From an uncultured Alteromonadaceae bacterium (lineage in GTDB: Bacteria; Pseudomonadota; Gammaproteobacteria; Enterobacterales; Alteromonadaceae): a stretch of DNA of 64,000 bases. The translations under genes and the position numbers were made by a program. Numbering within the stretch: position 1 is the stretch's first letter; every line of letters begins with the position of its first letter. This document shows, in pieces, positions 18,149 through 26,947 of the stretch. The notes beneath the pieces were generated by a model, which saw only the letters and a list, made by a program, of their open reading frames with translations, did not search any database and was not told where the DNA came from. The DNA lies in NCBI GenBank assembly GCA_947494925.1, contig CANLWS010000016.1:1-64000 (forward strand). The letters run 5' to 3'.

Positions 18149-19909
18149 TCAATAGCCAAGTGTTAATGCATTAGGACGCCTGGGATCTGAAGCGCCGTAA
18201 AGATAGCCGTTTTTGATCATAATGGACTGAGTACTTCCCATGGTAAAGGTTTCCTCAACCTTTTGTCCCCTTTGCTCTAACAGGCCTATGGTATCTTGGT
18301 TAAAACCTTGCTCGACCTCAAGTTTGTCCGGCAACCATTGGTGATGTATACGCCGTTGATTAGTTGCCTCTGCGATATTCATCTGATGATCGATACTGTT
18401 GGAAATAATTTGCACAACAGCGTTGATAATTCTGCTGCCACCAGGACTGCCTGTGACTAAAAACGCTTTGTTGTCTTTCAATACAATAATCGGTGACTGT
18501 GAACTCACAGGGCGTTTTCCTGCTTCTAGTTTGTTTGCTTTGCTGGCAATAAAGCCACTGGCGCCAGGAATGCCGGCCCTCACCGAGAAGGTATGAATTT
18601 GGTTATTGAGCAAAAAGCCTGTACCTTCGATGACCTTACCCGTGCCAAACGAGTAACCCAAAGTATAGGTGTTAGAGACTGCGTTGCCTTGATGGTCAAC
18701 GATGGAATAGTGCGTCGTAGATGGTCCCTCTGCTGGTAATTGATCGCCCTTTAGGGTGTTTGCATCCATGGCTTTTTGCAGGCTGATTTTAGCAGATAGT
18801 TGTGCAGCGCGATTTTTATCAATCAACCAGTTTACTGGAACCTGATAAAAATCAGGGTCGGCCAAATGTGTACCACGATCGGCAAAGGATAACTTCATCG
18901 CTTCGGCCATGACATGGTAGGTCTTTGCGCTCACTGCCCAGTCTCTAAGTGGAAACTGTTCAAAGATATTAAGCATTTGCATGATAGTCACTCCCCCTGA
19001 GCTAGGAGGAGGCATAGCAACAATAGTGTGACCTCGGTATTGGCTGTAAATTGGTGCTTTAATTTTTACTTGATAATTTTCCAAATCATGACGATCGATA
19101 TGGCCTCCATATTTTCGCATGTTGGCTATTATTTTGTCTGCAATTGCACCCTGATAAAATGCCTTGGCACCAGATTGGGCAATCTGTTTCAACGTCCAGG
19201 CCAGGTCCGGTTGTTTAAAAGTTTCACCTTGGCGGTAATCATTACCATCCGTTTTGTAAAAAGCAGCTTTTGATGCAGCGTTCTGTATTAATAGCTTTTT
19301 TCTGACGGTCAGTATTTGAGCCAGGTCATAATTTACCACAAATCCATTTTCTGCCAGCTGGATTGCCGGTGCCAGCAGTTGTTGCCAATTGAGTTTTCCA
19401 CTACCGAATTTTTGCCAGGCACGATGGAGTCCGGCTACCGTGCCTGGCACACCAACAGCATGCCATGACACAGCAGAGTTCCGATCTTTCTCACCGTCTT
19501 GCGTTAGAAAATGATTTGCTGTCACCCCTGTAGGGGCAGTTTCTCGGTAATCAATGGCATAACTTTTGTTTTCTTGCTCAGAGTAAAATAGCATAAAGCC
19601 GCCACCGCCTAAGTTGCCGGCTCTTGGCAGTGTCACAGCCAGTGCAAAACCCACTGCAATAGAGGCGTCTATGGCATTACCTCCGCGTTTTAGAATGTCA
19701 ATGCCGACTTCAGTCGCCAGTACATTCTGTGTCGACACCATTCCCTTTTTTGCAACTACTGGGTGAAATACATCTTGATATCTGACGATGCCTGATTTTG
19801 ATAAATTGTAGGGTGTATCGGAAGGAGTAGGATGAACCGTGGTGGCGTAAGAAAAAAGACCCACAGCAGTAATAACTGTGCTTATGGCTTTGATGAGCGT
19901 GATATTCAT
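18149..19909 (-). CDS. ggt: gamma-glutamyltransferase
   Basis: 586 residues from the preferred ATG at 19909, where AGAGG lies upstream and a normal signal peptide begins (MNITLIKAISTVITAVGLFSYA). The frame extends 38 codons further upstream but those look non-coding. Hallmarks are LKRGGNAIDASIAVGFAL, GNLGGGGFML, and the autocleavage site STTHYSIVD, with the nucleophile threonine near residue 398, so it should mature into large and small subunits in the periplasm. It hydrolyses or transfers gamma-glutamyl groups. It is convergent with the D-aminoacylase gene, and its place at the end of the D-Glu locus suggests liberation of Glu, possibly D-Glu, from gamma-linked substrates. No DgcR-type palindrome was found upstream. 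Confidence 0.92.
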   Translation of the reverse strand: MNITLIKAISTVITAVGLFSYATTVHPTPSDTPYNLSKSGIVRYQDVFHPVVAKKGMVSTQNVLATEVGIDILKRGGNAIDASIAVGFALAVTLPRAGNLGGGGFMLFYSEQENKSYAIDYRETAPTGVTANHFLTQDGEKDRNSAVSWHAVGVPGTVAGLHRAWQKFGSGKLNWQQLLAPAIQLAENGFVVNYDLAQILTVRKKLLIQNAASKAAFYKTDGNDYRQGETFKQPDLAWTLKQIAQSGAKAFYQGAIADKIIANMRKYGGHIDRHDLENYQVKIKAPIYSQYRGHTIVAMPPPSSGGVTIMQMLNIFEQFPLRDWAVSAKTYHVMAEAMKLSFADRGTHLADPDFYQVPVNWLIDKNRAAQLSAKISLQKAMDANTLKGDQLPAEGPSTTHYSIVDHQGNAVSNTYTLGYSFGTGKVIEGTGFLLNNQIHTFSVRAGIPGASGFIASKANKLEAGKRPVSSQSPIIVLKDNKAFLVTGSPGGSRIINAVVQIISNSIDHQMNIAEATNQRRIHHQWLPDKLEVEQGFNQDTIGLLEQRGQKVEETFTMGSTQSIMIKNGYLYGASDPRRPNALTLGY

Positions 19910-20365
19910 CGTATTTAGCCTCTTTGAAGGTGGAACGGCATCAGTTGTAACCGGGTATAAAACAAAGGTGATTAGCCGTAAATTTTCGAACTTCACGATT
20001 CGCTTTTCTGTATTGACTCTCATTTTTCATTTGCTGAAAAACATTTTTGGATTTGTTTTTACTGGATGTAAACTTAATAACTTGCATAGTAGTTGCCTTC
20101 GAGCTTAATACTTAATCTAAAAATATCTTAACAGAGCAACGAGTAATCTTCGTATTCCCAGATGTCGCAAGCCTATAGCTTGTAGGCATATTGGTTTCTT
20201 TTTTTAGGTTAATCTTTGCCCGACTTGTTTCTTTTGTCTTACAAGTTATTGCTGTTCCCTCACAGACCTCTTACAGGTTACGTAAACGCACCATTGGAGT
20301 CCCTCTCGACTTATTGGAAAATGCTATTATGTTGGGTTTAGGTGCTAGTCTACTCGAGTACTAAT
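19910..20365. other. intergenic region upstream of ggt
   Basis: 456 bases. The part next to ggt carries an in-frame extension that lacks coding character. No operator, hairpin with T run or RNA gene was recognised. Confidence 0.35.
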
Positions 20366-21310
20366 CTACTTGGTGCAATTACACTCATCTAATAGCGGTT
20401 CATGGGGTACAAATAACGGGATCTCGGAGTGTTCTACAGAAATAATGCGGCGGTTTTGTATATTTGCCTTTTGTACCGAATCTTTATAGTACTTATCGAT
20501 TAGATTCTGAAGCTGGCCATTAATGCTCATGGCGTGCAATCCTGAGTTTAAGCGTTGATAGATTCTGGGCTCATTCGGACTCACGAACATATAGCTCACA
20601 GATGGAATATAAAGTGCAATGTCGGGCACGATGGCCAATCCATCTTTCTCTGCCTGGTGGTGCTCCATCTCGTCGTAGACTTCGTTGAGGGCGCGCGGAA
20701 CAAAATCAAAACGCTCTCGCTCTAACATCAGAAACATTGCGCTGTAAATCGATGCATCAACTATCTCAAAACCGTTTTTCTGCATAATTTTATAAGTCGA
20801 CCAATTGGGGCTGAGTCCTACTTTATATTGTTTTAGTTCTTCAATGGTTTTGATTTTTGAAAGCGCAATCTCTTCACCTTTTCGGACCACAAGCAGTCTG
20901 TAGGAATCTATGCCTCTGCGCAGCGGGACACGAATCGCCAATGCATTTTTTTCCAACTCCTCGCGGGTATGCGCAAAGGTCAAGGTAAGGCTATTGCTTT
21001 TTTCCAGCTCACGAAAAGCCCTGGAAATATTCATTCGCTGGGTATTTTCCACTATCTCGTACTCGCCATATCGTTCTTTGGTTAACTCAAGGGCGAGTTT
21101 GACTAACTCATTCTTAAAAAAAATACGGCTATCGTCTGGCGACTCACCGACGTTAACTATAACGCGATCTTTCGCATTAACTTGCGCAGTTGTTGCTATA
21201 AGAAAAAGCACACCGATACAAGTAAGCAGGCTGGAGCCTTTCAAAAATAATTGATTGAAAGTGAGGGGGACTAATAATTTCCATGAAATTAGTTTATTGC
21301 GACTGAGCAT
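20366..21310 (-). CDS. periplasmic solute-binding-like protein of unknown ligand
   Basis: Protein of the type-2 periplasmic binding fold seen widely in Alteromonadales without a cognate ABC transporter. After a hydrophobic export signal (LLTCIGVLFLIATTAQVNA) come the two-lobe features: an early segment around VNVGESPDDSRIFFK, the ALAIRVPLRRGIDSYRLLVVRKG strand and the hinge region around TIEELKQYKVGL. The C-terminus has an unusual tail with a CNC motif (DECNCTK). The start is uncertain: the frame opens at 21358, an ATG at 21310 is used here, and a TTG at 21244 would give the neatest signal peptide. It may act as a sensor partner or orphan binding protein; no transporter genes adjoin. Confidence 0.6.
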   Translation of the reverse strand: MLSRNKLISWKLLVPLTFNQLFLKGSSLLTCIGVLFLIATTAQVNAKDRVIVNVGESPDDSRIFFKNELVKLALELTKERYGEYEIVENTQRMNISRAFRELEKSNSLTLTFAHTREELEKNALAIRVPLRRGIDSYRLLVVRKGEEIALSKIKTIEELKQYKVGLSPNWSTYKIMQKNGFEIVDASIYSAMFLMLERERFDFVPRALNEVYDEMEHHQAEKDGLAIVPDIALYIPSVSYMFVSPNEPRIYQRLNSGLHAMSINGQLQNLIDKYYKDSVQKANIQNRRIISVEHSEIPLFVPHEPLLDECNCTK

Positions 21311-21798
21311 AAATGTGATTTTCGCTTCCTTAATTATATTTGTTTTAAGTAACGCCAAGCCTTATTTAAAAGAGCAAATTGAATGTTTTAATGATGGCCT
21401 TATCATTCCTTACTACAAAGAGCTTTTAGATAAATAAAATGTATATGACCACATTTGTAACCACTATTCACCAATTAAGCCTGTCACAAGAGGCTAAAAG
21501 TGCGATAAACACCAGCCTCGTAGTTTTAACTCTGGCTGTTTAGAACCCGTTTAATACTTCTACAATAGTGGCTTGCGACCAAGTAGGTTTCAATTTTCCT
21601 AAGGGACGCGTTTTGAATTGGTTTATGCCATGCAACAAAAGAGGCCAGCGAAACTCATCGCCCATTTTTTTTAAGTAGCACGTCGCGCCGATTCAATCTC
21701 CTTCAAAATTGCACATTTGAGGTCTATTAACTGTTGGCCATAGGCATATACTTCACTGACGAATATAGAACGCTTCATAAGTCAAGGGGGTTACACCG
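21311..21798. other. intergenic region before the YHYH gene
   Basis: About 490 bases, including the doubtful N-terminal extension of the solute-binding-like gene. A short plus-strand frame at 21255-21437 is antisense to that gene and has no recognisable content. Nothing else was identified. Confidence 0.35.
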
Positions 21799-22638
21799 AT
21801 GGATAATCAGAATTTATTGCTTAAAACTACAACTCTATTATTTGTATTTTTATTAACCGCTTGCAACGGAAGCTCTTCGGAATTGAATGAAGATATTGTC
21901 ATTGACGATGGAAATTCTGGAAGCAGCAATTGCGATAATCCAGCAACTCAGCTATCAAGTGCATTTTTGGAATTTGTTGCTGCGCCAAATGTCACTGCAG
22001 TGTTATCTGAAGATGGCTGCTCAGTTACCCTGGAATCAGATGGGAAACCCGATCACACCTCCTCTTACTGGGACTCTGAAAATGCAAGTGGCCTCTATGT
22101 TGAACCGGAAGATCCTGAATTGTTTGATCAGAGGCGTTCACCCGGTGACATTGAGGACTACGTTAACGTTTTTGAATTAACCGTTCCCGTCGAACCAGAA
22201 TTAGCGAGTAGCTCATCTGCCACCCCATTAGGTGCGATTGGGATTGCAATCAGTGGCACACCAATATTCAATGACTCTGAAGGTAACGGAGACGTGTCTC
22301 TCGGTGTTATCCAAGGTTTTGATCGCAATGGAGCGCATACAGGGCCTCAGACTTATCATTATCACCTGGAACCCAAAGCAATTTCTTTTGACGATGATAA
22401 ATTGGTCGGGATCATGTCAGACGGCTTCCTGGTTTTCGGGCGAAGATGTTACGCTATTGGCGGTTATCCTGCCGATCTGGACGAATCTAATGGCCATTCA
22501 ACCATCACGCTTTATACAGATTCCGGAGAAGAAAACGCTGAGTATCATTACCATATATCCAACGAGCAATACCTTAACGGAGAAAACTATCTGATTTTCC
22601 CTGGAAATTTCCAAGGTACACCAAATGGAGTTAACTAA
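21799..22638 (+). CDS. YHYH-domain lipoprotein
   Basis: 279 residues. The N-terminus is a lipoprotein signal (FLLTACNG, lipidated Cys22) followed by a Ser/Asn-rich spacer. Two YHYH motifs, TYHYHLEP and EYHYHIS, mark the YHYH domain, whose paired His and Tyr residues suggest metal binding; its biochemical role is not established. AGGGGG precedes the ATG. The gene opens a tight three-gene cluster with a MORN-like repeat protein and an SCO1-type copper protein, which hints at copper or redox-metal handling at the cell surface. Confidence 0.85.
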   Translation: MDNQNLLLKTTTLLFVFLLTACNGSSSELNEDIVIDDGNSGSSNCDNPATQLSSAFLEFVAAPNVTAVLSEDGCSVTLESDGKPDHTSSYWDSENASGLYVEPEDPELFDQRRSPGDIEDYVNVFELTVPVEPELASSSSATPLGAIGIAISGTPIFNDSEGNGDVSLGVIQGFDRNGAHTGPQTYHYHLEPKAISFDDDKLVGIMSDGFLVFGRRCYAIGGYPADLDESNGHSTITLYTDSGEENAEYHYHISNEQYLNGENYLIFPGNFQGTPNGVN

Positions 22639-22641
22639 ACT

Positions 22642-23277
22642 TTGGTTTTTCAGACGTTGAGTAAACGTGGTGTCAGCATATTTGTCCTGAGCTTATTATT
22701 AGTTGTCAGTGCAATTGGTCTGACAACAGAGTTTGACTCTACAGTTATTGTCGATAAATCCCAATTAAACCTGAATAGTCGCGGTGAACGCTTATACAAA
22801 GGGCAGCTGTTCACAGGTGAAACGCAGACTTATCACTTAAATGGCAACCTGGGATCAGTTGAACAATTCAAGAATGGCAGGCGCGAAGGCTACTCAAGAA
22901 AATGGTTCCCGGATGGAATAATGGCGTTTGAGTCATATCATCTAGGGGGCGTACGTGAAGGATTTGTTCGAAGCTGGTGGTTTAATGGCAATAAACGTTC
23001 AGAGATGTTTTTTGTAAGGGGTAAAGCTGAGGGTACTGGCTGGAGTTGGTATCGAAATGGCAACAAGTTTAAGCAATTTAATTATGTTGGTGGACAGCCG
23101 AAAGGCCTGCAAAAGGCGTGGCGTCAAAACGGTAAACCGTTCAGTAACTTTGAATACAAAAACGGGCGTATTTATGGACTTAGAAAATCTAACAATTGCG
23201 TTGGTCTAGAGGATGAGGTCATCTCTGTGGGTTACTATAAAAAACAATCAGAAGGTTTGTTGTTTAATGATGAATAA
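22642..23277 (+). CDS. MORN-like (YwqK-type) repeat protein
   Basis: About 211 residues. After a hydrophobic N-terminal segment there are roughly five repeats of the form W-x2-N/D-G-x7-Y/F-x2-G-x3-G, visible as KWFPDG, SWWFNG, SWYRNG and AWRQNG. This is the MORN_2 repeat; databases often call such proteins 'YwqK family antitoxin', but nothing here indicates a toxin-antitoxin pair. The likely start is a TTG at 22642, three bases after the YHYH stop and with GGAG about 10 bases upstream, implying translational coupling; a second TTG at 22657 is possible. The end overlaps the SCO1 gene. Confidence 0.7.
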   Translation: MVFQTLSKRGVSIFVLSLLLVVSAIGLTTEFDSTVIVDKSQLNLNSRGERLYKGQLFTGETQTYHLNGNLGSVEQFKNGRREGYSRKWFPDGIMAFESYHLGGVREGFVRSWWFNGNKRSEMFFVRGKAEGTGWSWYRNGNKFKQFNYVGGQPKGLQKAWRQNGKPFSNFEYKNGRIYGLRKSNNCVGLEDEVISVGYYKKQSEGLLFNDE

Positions 23278-23899
23278 ACTAATTATGATTTTCACGCTGC
23301 TGTTAAGCTCATTGGCAAATGCATCAGACACTTTACCTTATTACAATGATGAAGCCTTTACGCCTAAATGGTTGACACCGGACAGCCCGGAACTAAACAA
23401 TTTTCATAAAATACCTGAGTTTAGTTTCACCGATCAAAATGGTGATACGATCACACAAGACACCTTGCAGGACAAAATCTATGTAGCGGGATTTTTCTTC
23501 TCCACTTGCCCAGGGATCTGTCCATCGGTCAGGTCAAAACTGAAAAAAGTTCAAGCTGCATTTTTTGACGACTCCAGGGTGAAAATTGTTCAGCATTCAA
23601 TTCGTCCCACTACAGACACAACTGAAGTGCTTCAGAATTACGCAGCAGAGAATGAGATTGTAAACGAGAAGTGGCATTTGTTGACCGGGGATAAAGCTAA
23701 AATATACAACTTGGCAAAAAGTGCCTACTTTGCGAGTGAAGATTTGGGGAATATTCAGAATACCAATGATTTCCTGCACACAGAAAGTCTGCTGCTGATT
23801 GACCAAAACAGGCATATTCGGGGCATATACAATGGTTTGAATTCAGCTTCAGTAGATTACTTAATTGCAGATATTAGAACCTTGCAAAACGAAATGTAG
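23267..23899 (+). CDS. SCO1/SenC-type copper chaperone or thiol-disulfide protein
   Basis: 210 residues from the preferred ATG at 23267, giving a clean signal peptide (MMNKLIMIFTLLLSSLANA). The thioredoxin-like fold carries the SCO motif CPGIC (Cys81 and Cys85) and the conserved distal His171 (DFLHTES), the three ligands for copper. SCO proteins deliver copper to the CuA site of cytochrome oxidase or act as thiol reductants. The start overlaps the MORN-like gene by about 11 bases. No oxidase genes are nearby, so the copper client is not known. Confidence 0.85.
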   Translation: MMNKLIMIFTLLLSSLANASDTLPYYNDEAFTPKWLTPDSPELNNFHKIPEFSFTDQNGDTITQDTLQDKIYVAGFFFSTCPGICPSVRSKLKKVQAAFFDDSRVKIVQHSIRPTTDTTEVLQNYAAENEIVNEKWHLLTGDKAKIYNLAKSAYFASEDLGNIQNTNDFLHTESLLLIDQNRHIRGIYNGLNSASVDYLIADIRTLQNEM

Positions 23900-24050
23900 C
23901 TAACAGGCATTAGGGCACTGGGCACTCCGCAGGGGAATAACCAGATATTAAACCTACAACAAAGTTGCCTATTGCTATTTAATTACTGAACTTTGACGTT
24001 GTCTGTCATTGCGAATATTTTCAAAATGTTCCGGCTCTGGTAAACACGAA

Positions 24051-24074
24051 AAAGCCCCGTTAAATCAGGGCTTT
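24051..24074 (-). terminator. bidirectional hairpin terminator
   Basis: Stem AAAGCCC / GGGCTTT with a 10-base loop. On the minus strand it is followed by TTTTTC, serving the small gene ending at 24187; on the plus strand a weaker T-rich tail follows the SCO1 gene. Confidence 0.7.
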
Positions 24075-24186
24075 CTTCGTTTGTGGCTTACTGCCTTAAA
24101 TTTGACTTGGCGCGTTTAAATCAATACCAGCAGGCAAGCGGAACAAAAGGCCGCGCTGGGTGGCACCTAAGAGTGTAGAGAGTGAT

Positions 24187-24435
24187 CTAATTATCTCTTT
24201 TACGATGACGATCGGGCACGGCAACCAGGACATCGTCCTTTAACTGGCAAGTAGCCTCCAGCGTATGACCTCGTGGTGTTTCGATTGAAACCGCTTCACC
24301 TTCAGCTTTGTTTTCACATGCTTCATAGGCTTCGGGCGGTGGACCTTTTCTCTCCGGTCTTTTGGATTCGTTGGCGTAAGAAAATGATGTGGCCAATATA
24401 GCCGAGAGACTTAATACTTTCAGAAAAGTTTTCAT
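24187..24435 (-). CDS. small secreted protein divergent from a two-component system
   Basis: 82 residues from the ATG at 24435, which has AGGAG upstream and begins a typical signal peptide (MKTFLKVLSLSAILATSFSYA). The mature part is short and charged, with PERKGPPPEAYEAC, a second cysteine in EATCQL and a basic tail (PDRHRKRDN). The two cysteines could form a disulfide. The frame extends upstream to 24624 but overlaps the kinase start and is unlikely to be coding. Its divergent placement from a BaeSR-like system suggests it is a target or periplasmic accessory of that system. Function unknown. Confidence 0.75.
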   Translation of the reverse strand: MKTFLKVLSLSAILATSFSYANESKRPERKGPPPEAYEACENKAEGEAVSIETPRGHTLEATCQLKDDVLVAVPDRHRKRDN

Positions 24436-24609
24436 GATGACTCCTAAGTCGATAACGTTTTGTGTATGGTTGACGGAGAAAGACTGTTGCCAACCAGCTG
24501 TATTCAGACTATCAAGCAATTGTGCAAAACAAGTGCAGATTGCATGGATTAGTGAAGCAAAATTTTTCTGGCTGTATTTCGTATCAATTATCCTTGTTAC
24601 ACTGACAGC

Positions 24610-26079
24610 ATGAAAATTACTCAAAAATTATTTTTTACACTTTTAGCCGTTAGTGGATTGATAATAATCGCAAATTTGTCATTGGCGCGATGGAGTTTCC
24701 ATCAAGGACTAAATGAATTTACGGCCGGAATTGAAGTTCGGCGATTGTCAGATTTAGCAGACATACTGGCCGAAGATTATGTTATCGAAGGCGGAAACTG
24801 GCTCTGGTTGTCGGATCAAAAATTTATGAGCTTGCAACAACAAGGCTTAGGTGAGCCTCGCCGGCGCAAAAGACCTTTACCTGAGGGAAGGGAAGGTGGG
24901 GGATTTCAAGATCCAAGACATCCACCACCTAGAAACAAAGGACCCAGATCAGGTCCCCCTGGTAAGCCCTTTAGAGCCCGTCCAGTCGCGCCCCCGACCG
25001 CGTTGTTTGATGTGGGAGGGAAATTTGTTATCGGACATGATGGCTCCGATGGGCTAGGGCAGGGGATTAGTATTCCCGTGATTCTAAATGGTGAAGAAAT
25101 TGCGTCCTTAACAAGTTGGCCCAAATTGAAAGAACCTTCTCTGCTTGAGAGTCAATTTTCCCGACAGCAACTATTTACCAGTATTTCTATTGCTATCTTA
25201 TGTTTACTTCTTGCGGCTGTCGTCTCATGGTTCACAGCAAAACGGTTGTTGCGCCCTGTAAGAAAAGTATTGGATGGCGTAGCAAAGCTTACCAAGGGGC
25301 AGTTTACCGTTAGTTTTGATGAGAAACGCAGGGATGAATTGGGACTTCTGATGTCAAATATTGAAGTATTGAGTCGTACTTTAGAAAAAAACCGAACCTC
25401 TAAGAATCGCTTTTTCGCCGATGTATCCCATGAATTGCGCACCCCCTTGACGGTATTGACAGGAGAGGTTGACGTGTTGAAAGCAGGCATTCGACCTTTT
25501 AACCAGCAACAATTGGTTTCCTTTGAACAAGAAATTAGGCGCCTCAACCATTTGGTTGACGACTTGAGTCAACTGTCATTATCAGATGTGGGCGGGCTCA
25601 GATATAGCTTCGCTCCAAATAACTTGACGCAATGCGTGTCTGCGGTAATCTCAGAGGTTAAAAACCGGGCAAATACAAAAAAAATCGAACTCGAGTTCAG
25701 CGCTAAAAAAGCGATATGGGTAAATCTAGACGTGCAGCGATTCGAACAGCTTTTGCTAAATTTATGCAATAACACACTGGCATACACTGATGCGCCTGGA
25801 AAGCTCGTTATCGCTATTTCCAAGCTGAATAATAAAGTTGAGCTTTCTTTTAACGATACCCCTCCGGGGGTGAGCGAAGAAGAGTGCCAACATTTATTCG
25901 AACCTCTTTACCGGTTGGACTTGTCACGCACTCGCAGGGAGTCAGGTGCCGGACTGGGGCTCACCATCTGTAAAAACATTGTTGAAGCCCATGGCGGAAG
26001 CATCTCCGCCAGTCCTTCAAAACTAGGAGGATTACAAATCCTGATCACATTGGATGCCTTGCCAGGGGAGGAAAAATGA
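24610..26079 (+). CDS. sensor histidine kinase, BaeS-like
   Basis: 489 residues. TM1 is at about 8-26, a periplasmic sensor domain at 27-187 and TM2 at about 190-209, followed by HAMP (about 210-262), HisKA with His274 (FFADVSHELRTPL) and a HATPase with N, G1 and G2 boxes (NLCNNTLAY, ESGAGLGLTICK). The periplasmic domain has a Pro/Gly/Arg-rich stretch at about 82-128, a feature like that of the divergently encoded small secreted protein. The stop overlaps the regulator start by 4 bases. BaeS-type kinases sense envelope stress; the signal here is not known. Confidence 0.9.
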   Translation: MKITQKLFFTLLAVSGLIIIANLSLARWSFHQGLNEFTAGIEVRRLSDLADILAEDYVIEGGNWLWLSDQKFMSLQQQGLGEPRRRKRPLPEGREGGGFQDPRHPPPRNKGPRSGPPGKPFRARPVAPPTALFDVGGKFVIGHDGSDGLGQGISIPVILNGEEIASLTSWPKLKEPSLLESQFSRQQLFTSISIAILCLLLAAVVSWFTAKRLLRPVRKVLDGVAKLTKGQFTVSFDEKRRDELGLLMSNIEVLSRTLEKNRTSKNRFFADVSHELRTPLTVLTGEVDVLKAGIRPFNQQQLVSFEQEIRRLNHLVDDLSQLSLSDVGGLRYSFAPNNLTQCVSAVISEVKNRANTKKIELEFSAKKAIWVNLDVQRFEQLLLNLCNNTLAYTDAPGKLVIAISKLNNKVELSFNDTPPGVSEEECQHLFEPLYRLDLSRTRRESGAGLGLTICKNIVEAHGGSISASPSKLGGLQILITLDALPGEEK

Positions 26080-26768
26080 TGCAAAACGAATTGATTTTAA
26101 TCGTTGAAGATGAACAGAAAATAGCTCAGATCTTGGTGGATTTTTTAGAGATGGATGGCTTTAAAACAAAGGTACTCAATGATGGAGAAAATGCAGTTGA
26201 GCAAGTAAAAGAATTGTCACCATCTGCAGTTATTTTGGATTTAATGTTACCCCATAAAGATGGGCTAACTATTTGCCGGGAGGTCCGCCAGTTTTCTGAA
26301 GTACCTATACTCATGTTAACTGCCCGGGTTGACGAAATAGATCGATTAACTGGATTAGGCATAGGTGCTGACGATTACGTTTGCAAACCTTTTTCTGCCC
26401 GGGAAGTCGTCGCCAGAATTAAAGTGATATTAAAACGTGTTGGTAAATCCATTAACACTGATATCGTGGATAGCCGCCTTATCTATAAAAATATTGAAGT
26501 GGATACAGAAAAGTTCAGCTGTCATGTCGCGGGTGAACTGGTGGAGCTAACACCGGTGGAGTTCAGGATCATATCAACGATGATCTCGAAACCCGGTGCG
26601 GTGTTTTCGCGGGATAAGATCATGCGTTCCTGTTATGAAGATGAACGGATAGTAAGCTCCCGCACAATAGACAGCCACATGAAAAACCTGAGAGCGAAGC
26701 TGATCTGCGACACTGATGAGGAGTCCTTGTTGCATTCTGTTTATGGCATCGGTTACAAGGTTGAATAA
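26076..26768 (+). CDS. OmpR-family response regulator, BaeR-like
   Basis: 230 residues: receiver domain with acidic pair (VEDE), phospho-acceptor Asp in ILDLMLPHKDG, conserved LTAR and CKPF segments, then a winged-helix DNA-binding domain (LTPVEFRIISTMISKPGAVFSR ... VSSRTIDSHMKNLRAKL). It is overlapped by the kinase gene (ATGA) and forms a two-gene operon with it. The CKPF motif replaces the more usual VKPF of this class. Targets probably include the divergent small secreted protein gene. Confidence 0.92.
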   Translation: MMQNELILIVEDEQKIAQILVDFLEMDGFKTKVLNDGENAVEQVKELSPSAVILDLMLPHKDGLTICREVRQFSEVPILMLTARVDEIDRLTGLGIGADDYVCKPFSAREVVARIKVILKRVGKSINTDIVDSRLIYKNIEVDTEKFSCHVAGELVELTPVEFRIISTMISKPGAVFSRDKIMRSCYEDERIVSSRTIDSHMKNLRAKLICDTDEESLLHSVYGIGYKVE

Positions 26769-26789
26769 GAGATAAATGCACTGGTGTTC

Positions 26790-26826
26790 GTAGGCTGGTT
26801 AGCAAAGCAACCAACCTTCAGGCTAC
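26790..26826. repeat. REP-like palindromic sequence
   Basis: Imperfect palindrome bounded by GTAG and CTAC with an inner hairpin GGTT-A-GC-AAA-GC-AACC. The layout (GTAGGCTGG...CTAC) looks like dispersed intergenic palindromes found in many bacterial genomes. It follows the BaeR-like gene and may also act as a transcription stop, though no T run follows. Confidence 0.35.
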
Positions 26827-26947
26827 ATTAAATATGAACGTGAACCTGATGGTTCCTGCACAGTCCTCCCGCTTTTTACTCATTAGCGAATACGTGCCGG
26901 TTTTCAACAAATTTAGCCAAGTTCAAATTCTGGTGGATAGTCATCAT

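Noticed and set aside
18149-20365. A DgcR-type operator upstream of ggt
   Set aside because: Only isolated ATAAC or GTTA fragments occur there; no pair with the 5-base spacing was found.
21255-21437. Short hydrophobic plus-strand frame
   Set aside because: Antisense to the start of the solute-binding-like gene, with no ribosome binding site and no family resemblance.
22642-23277. MORN-like protein as antitoxin of a toxin-antitoxin pair
   Set aside because: The name comes from automatic annotation; no toxin-like neighbour exists and the product has a hydrophobic N-terminus.
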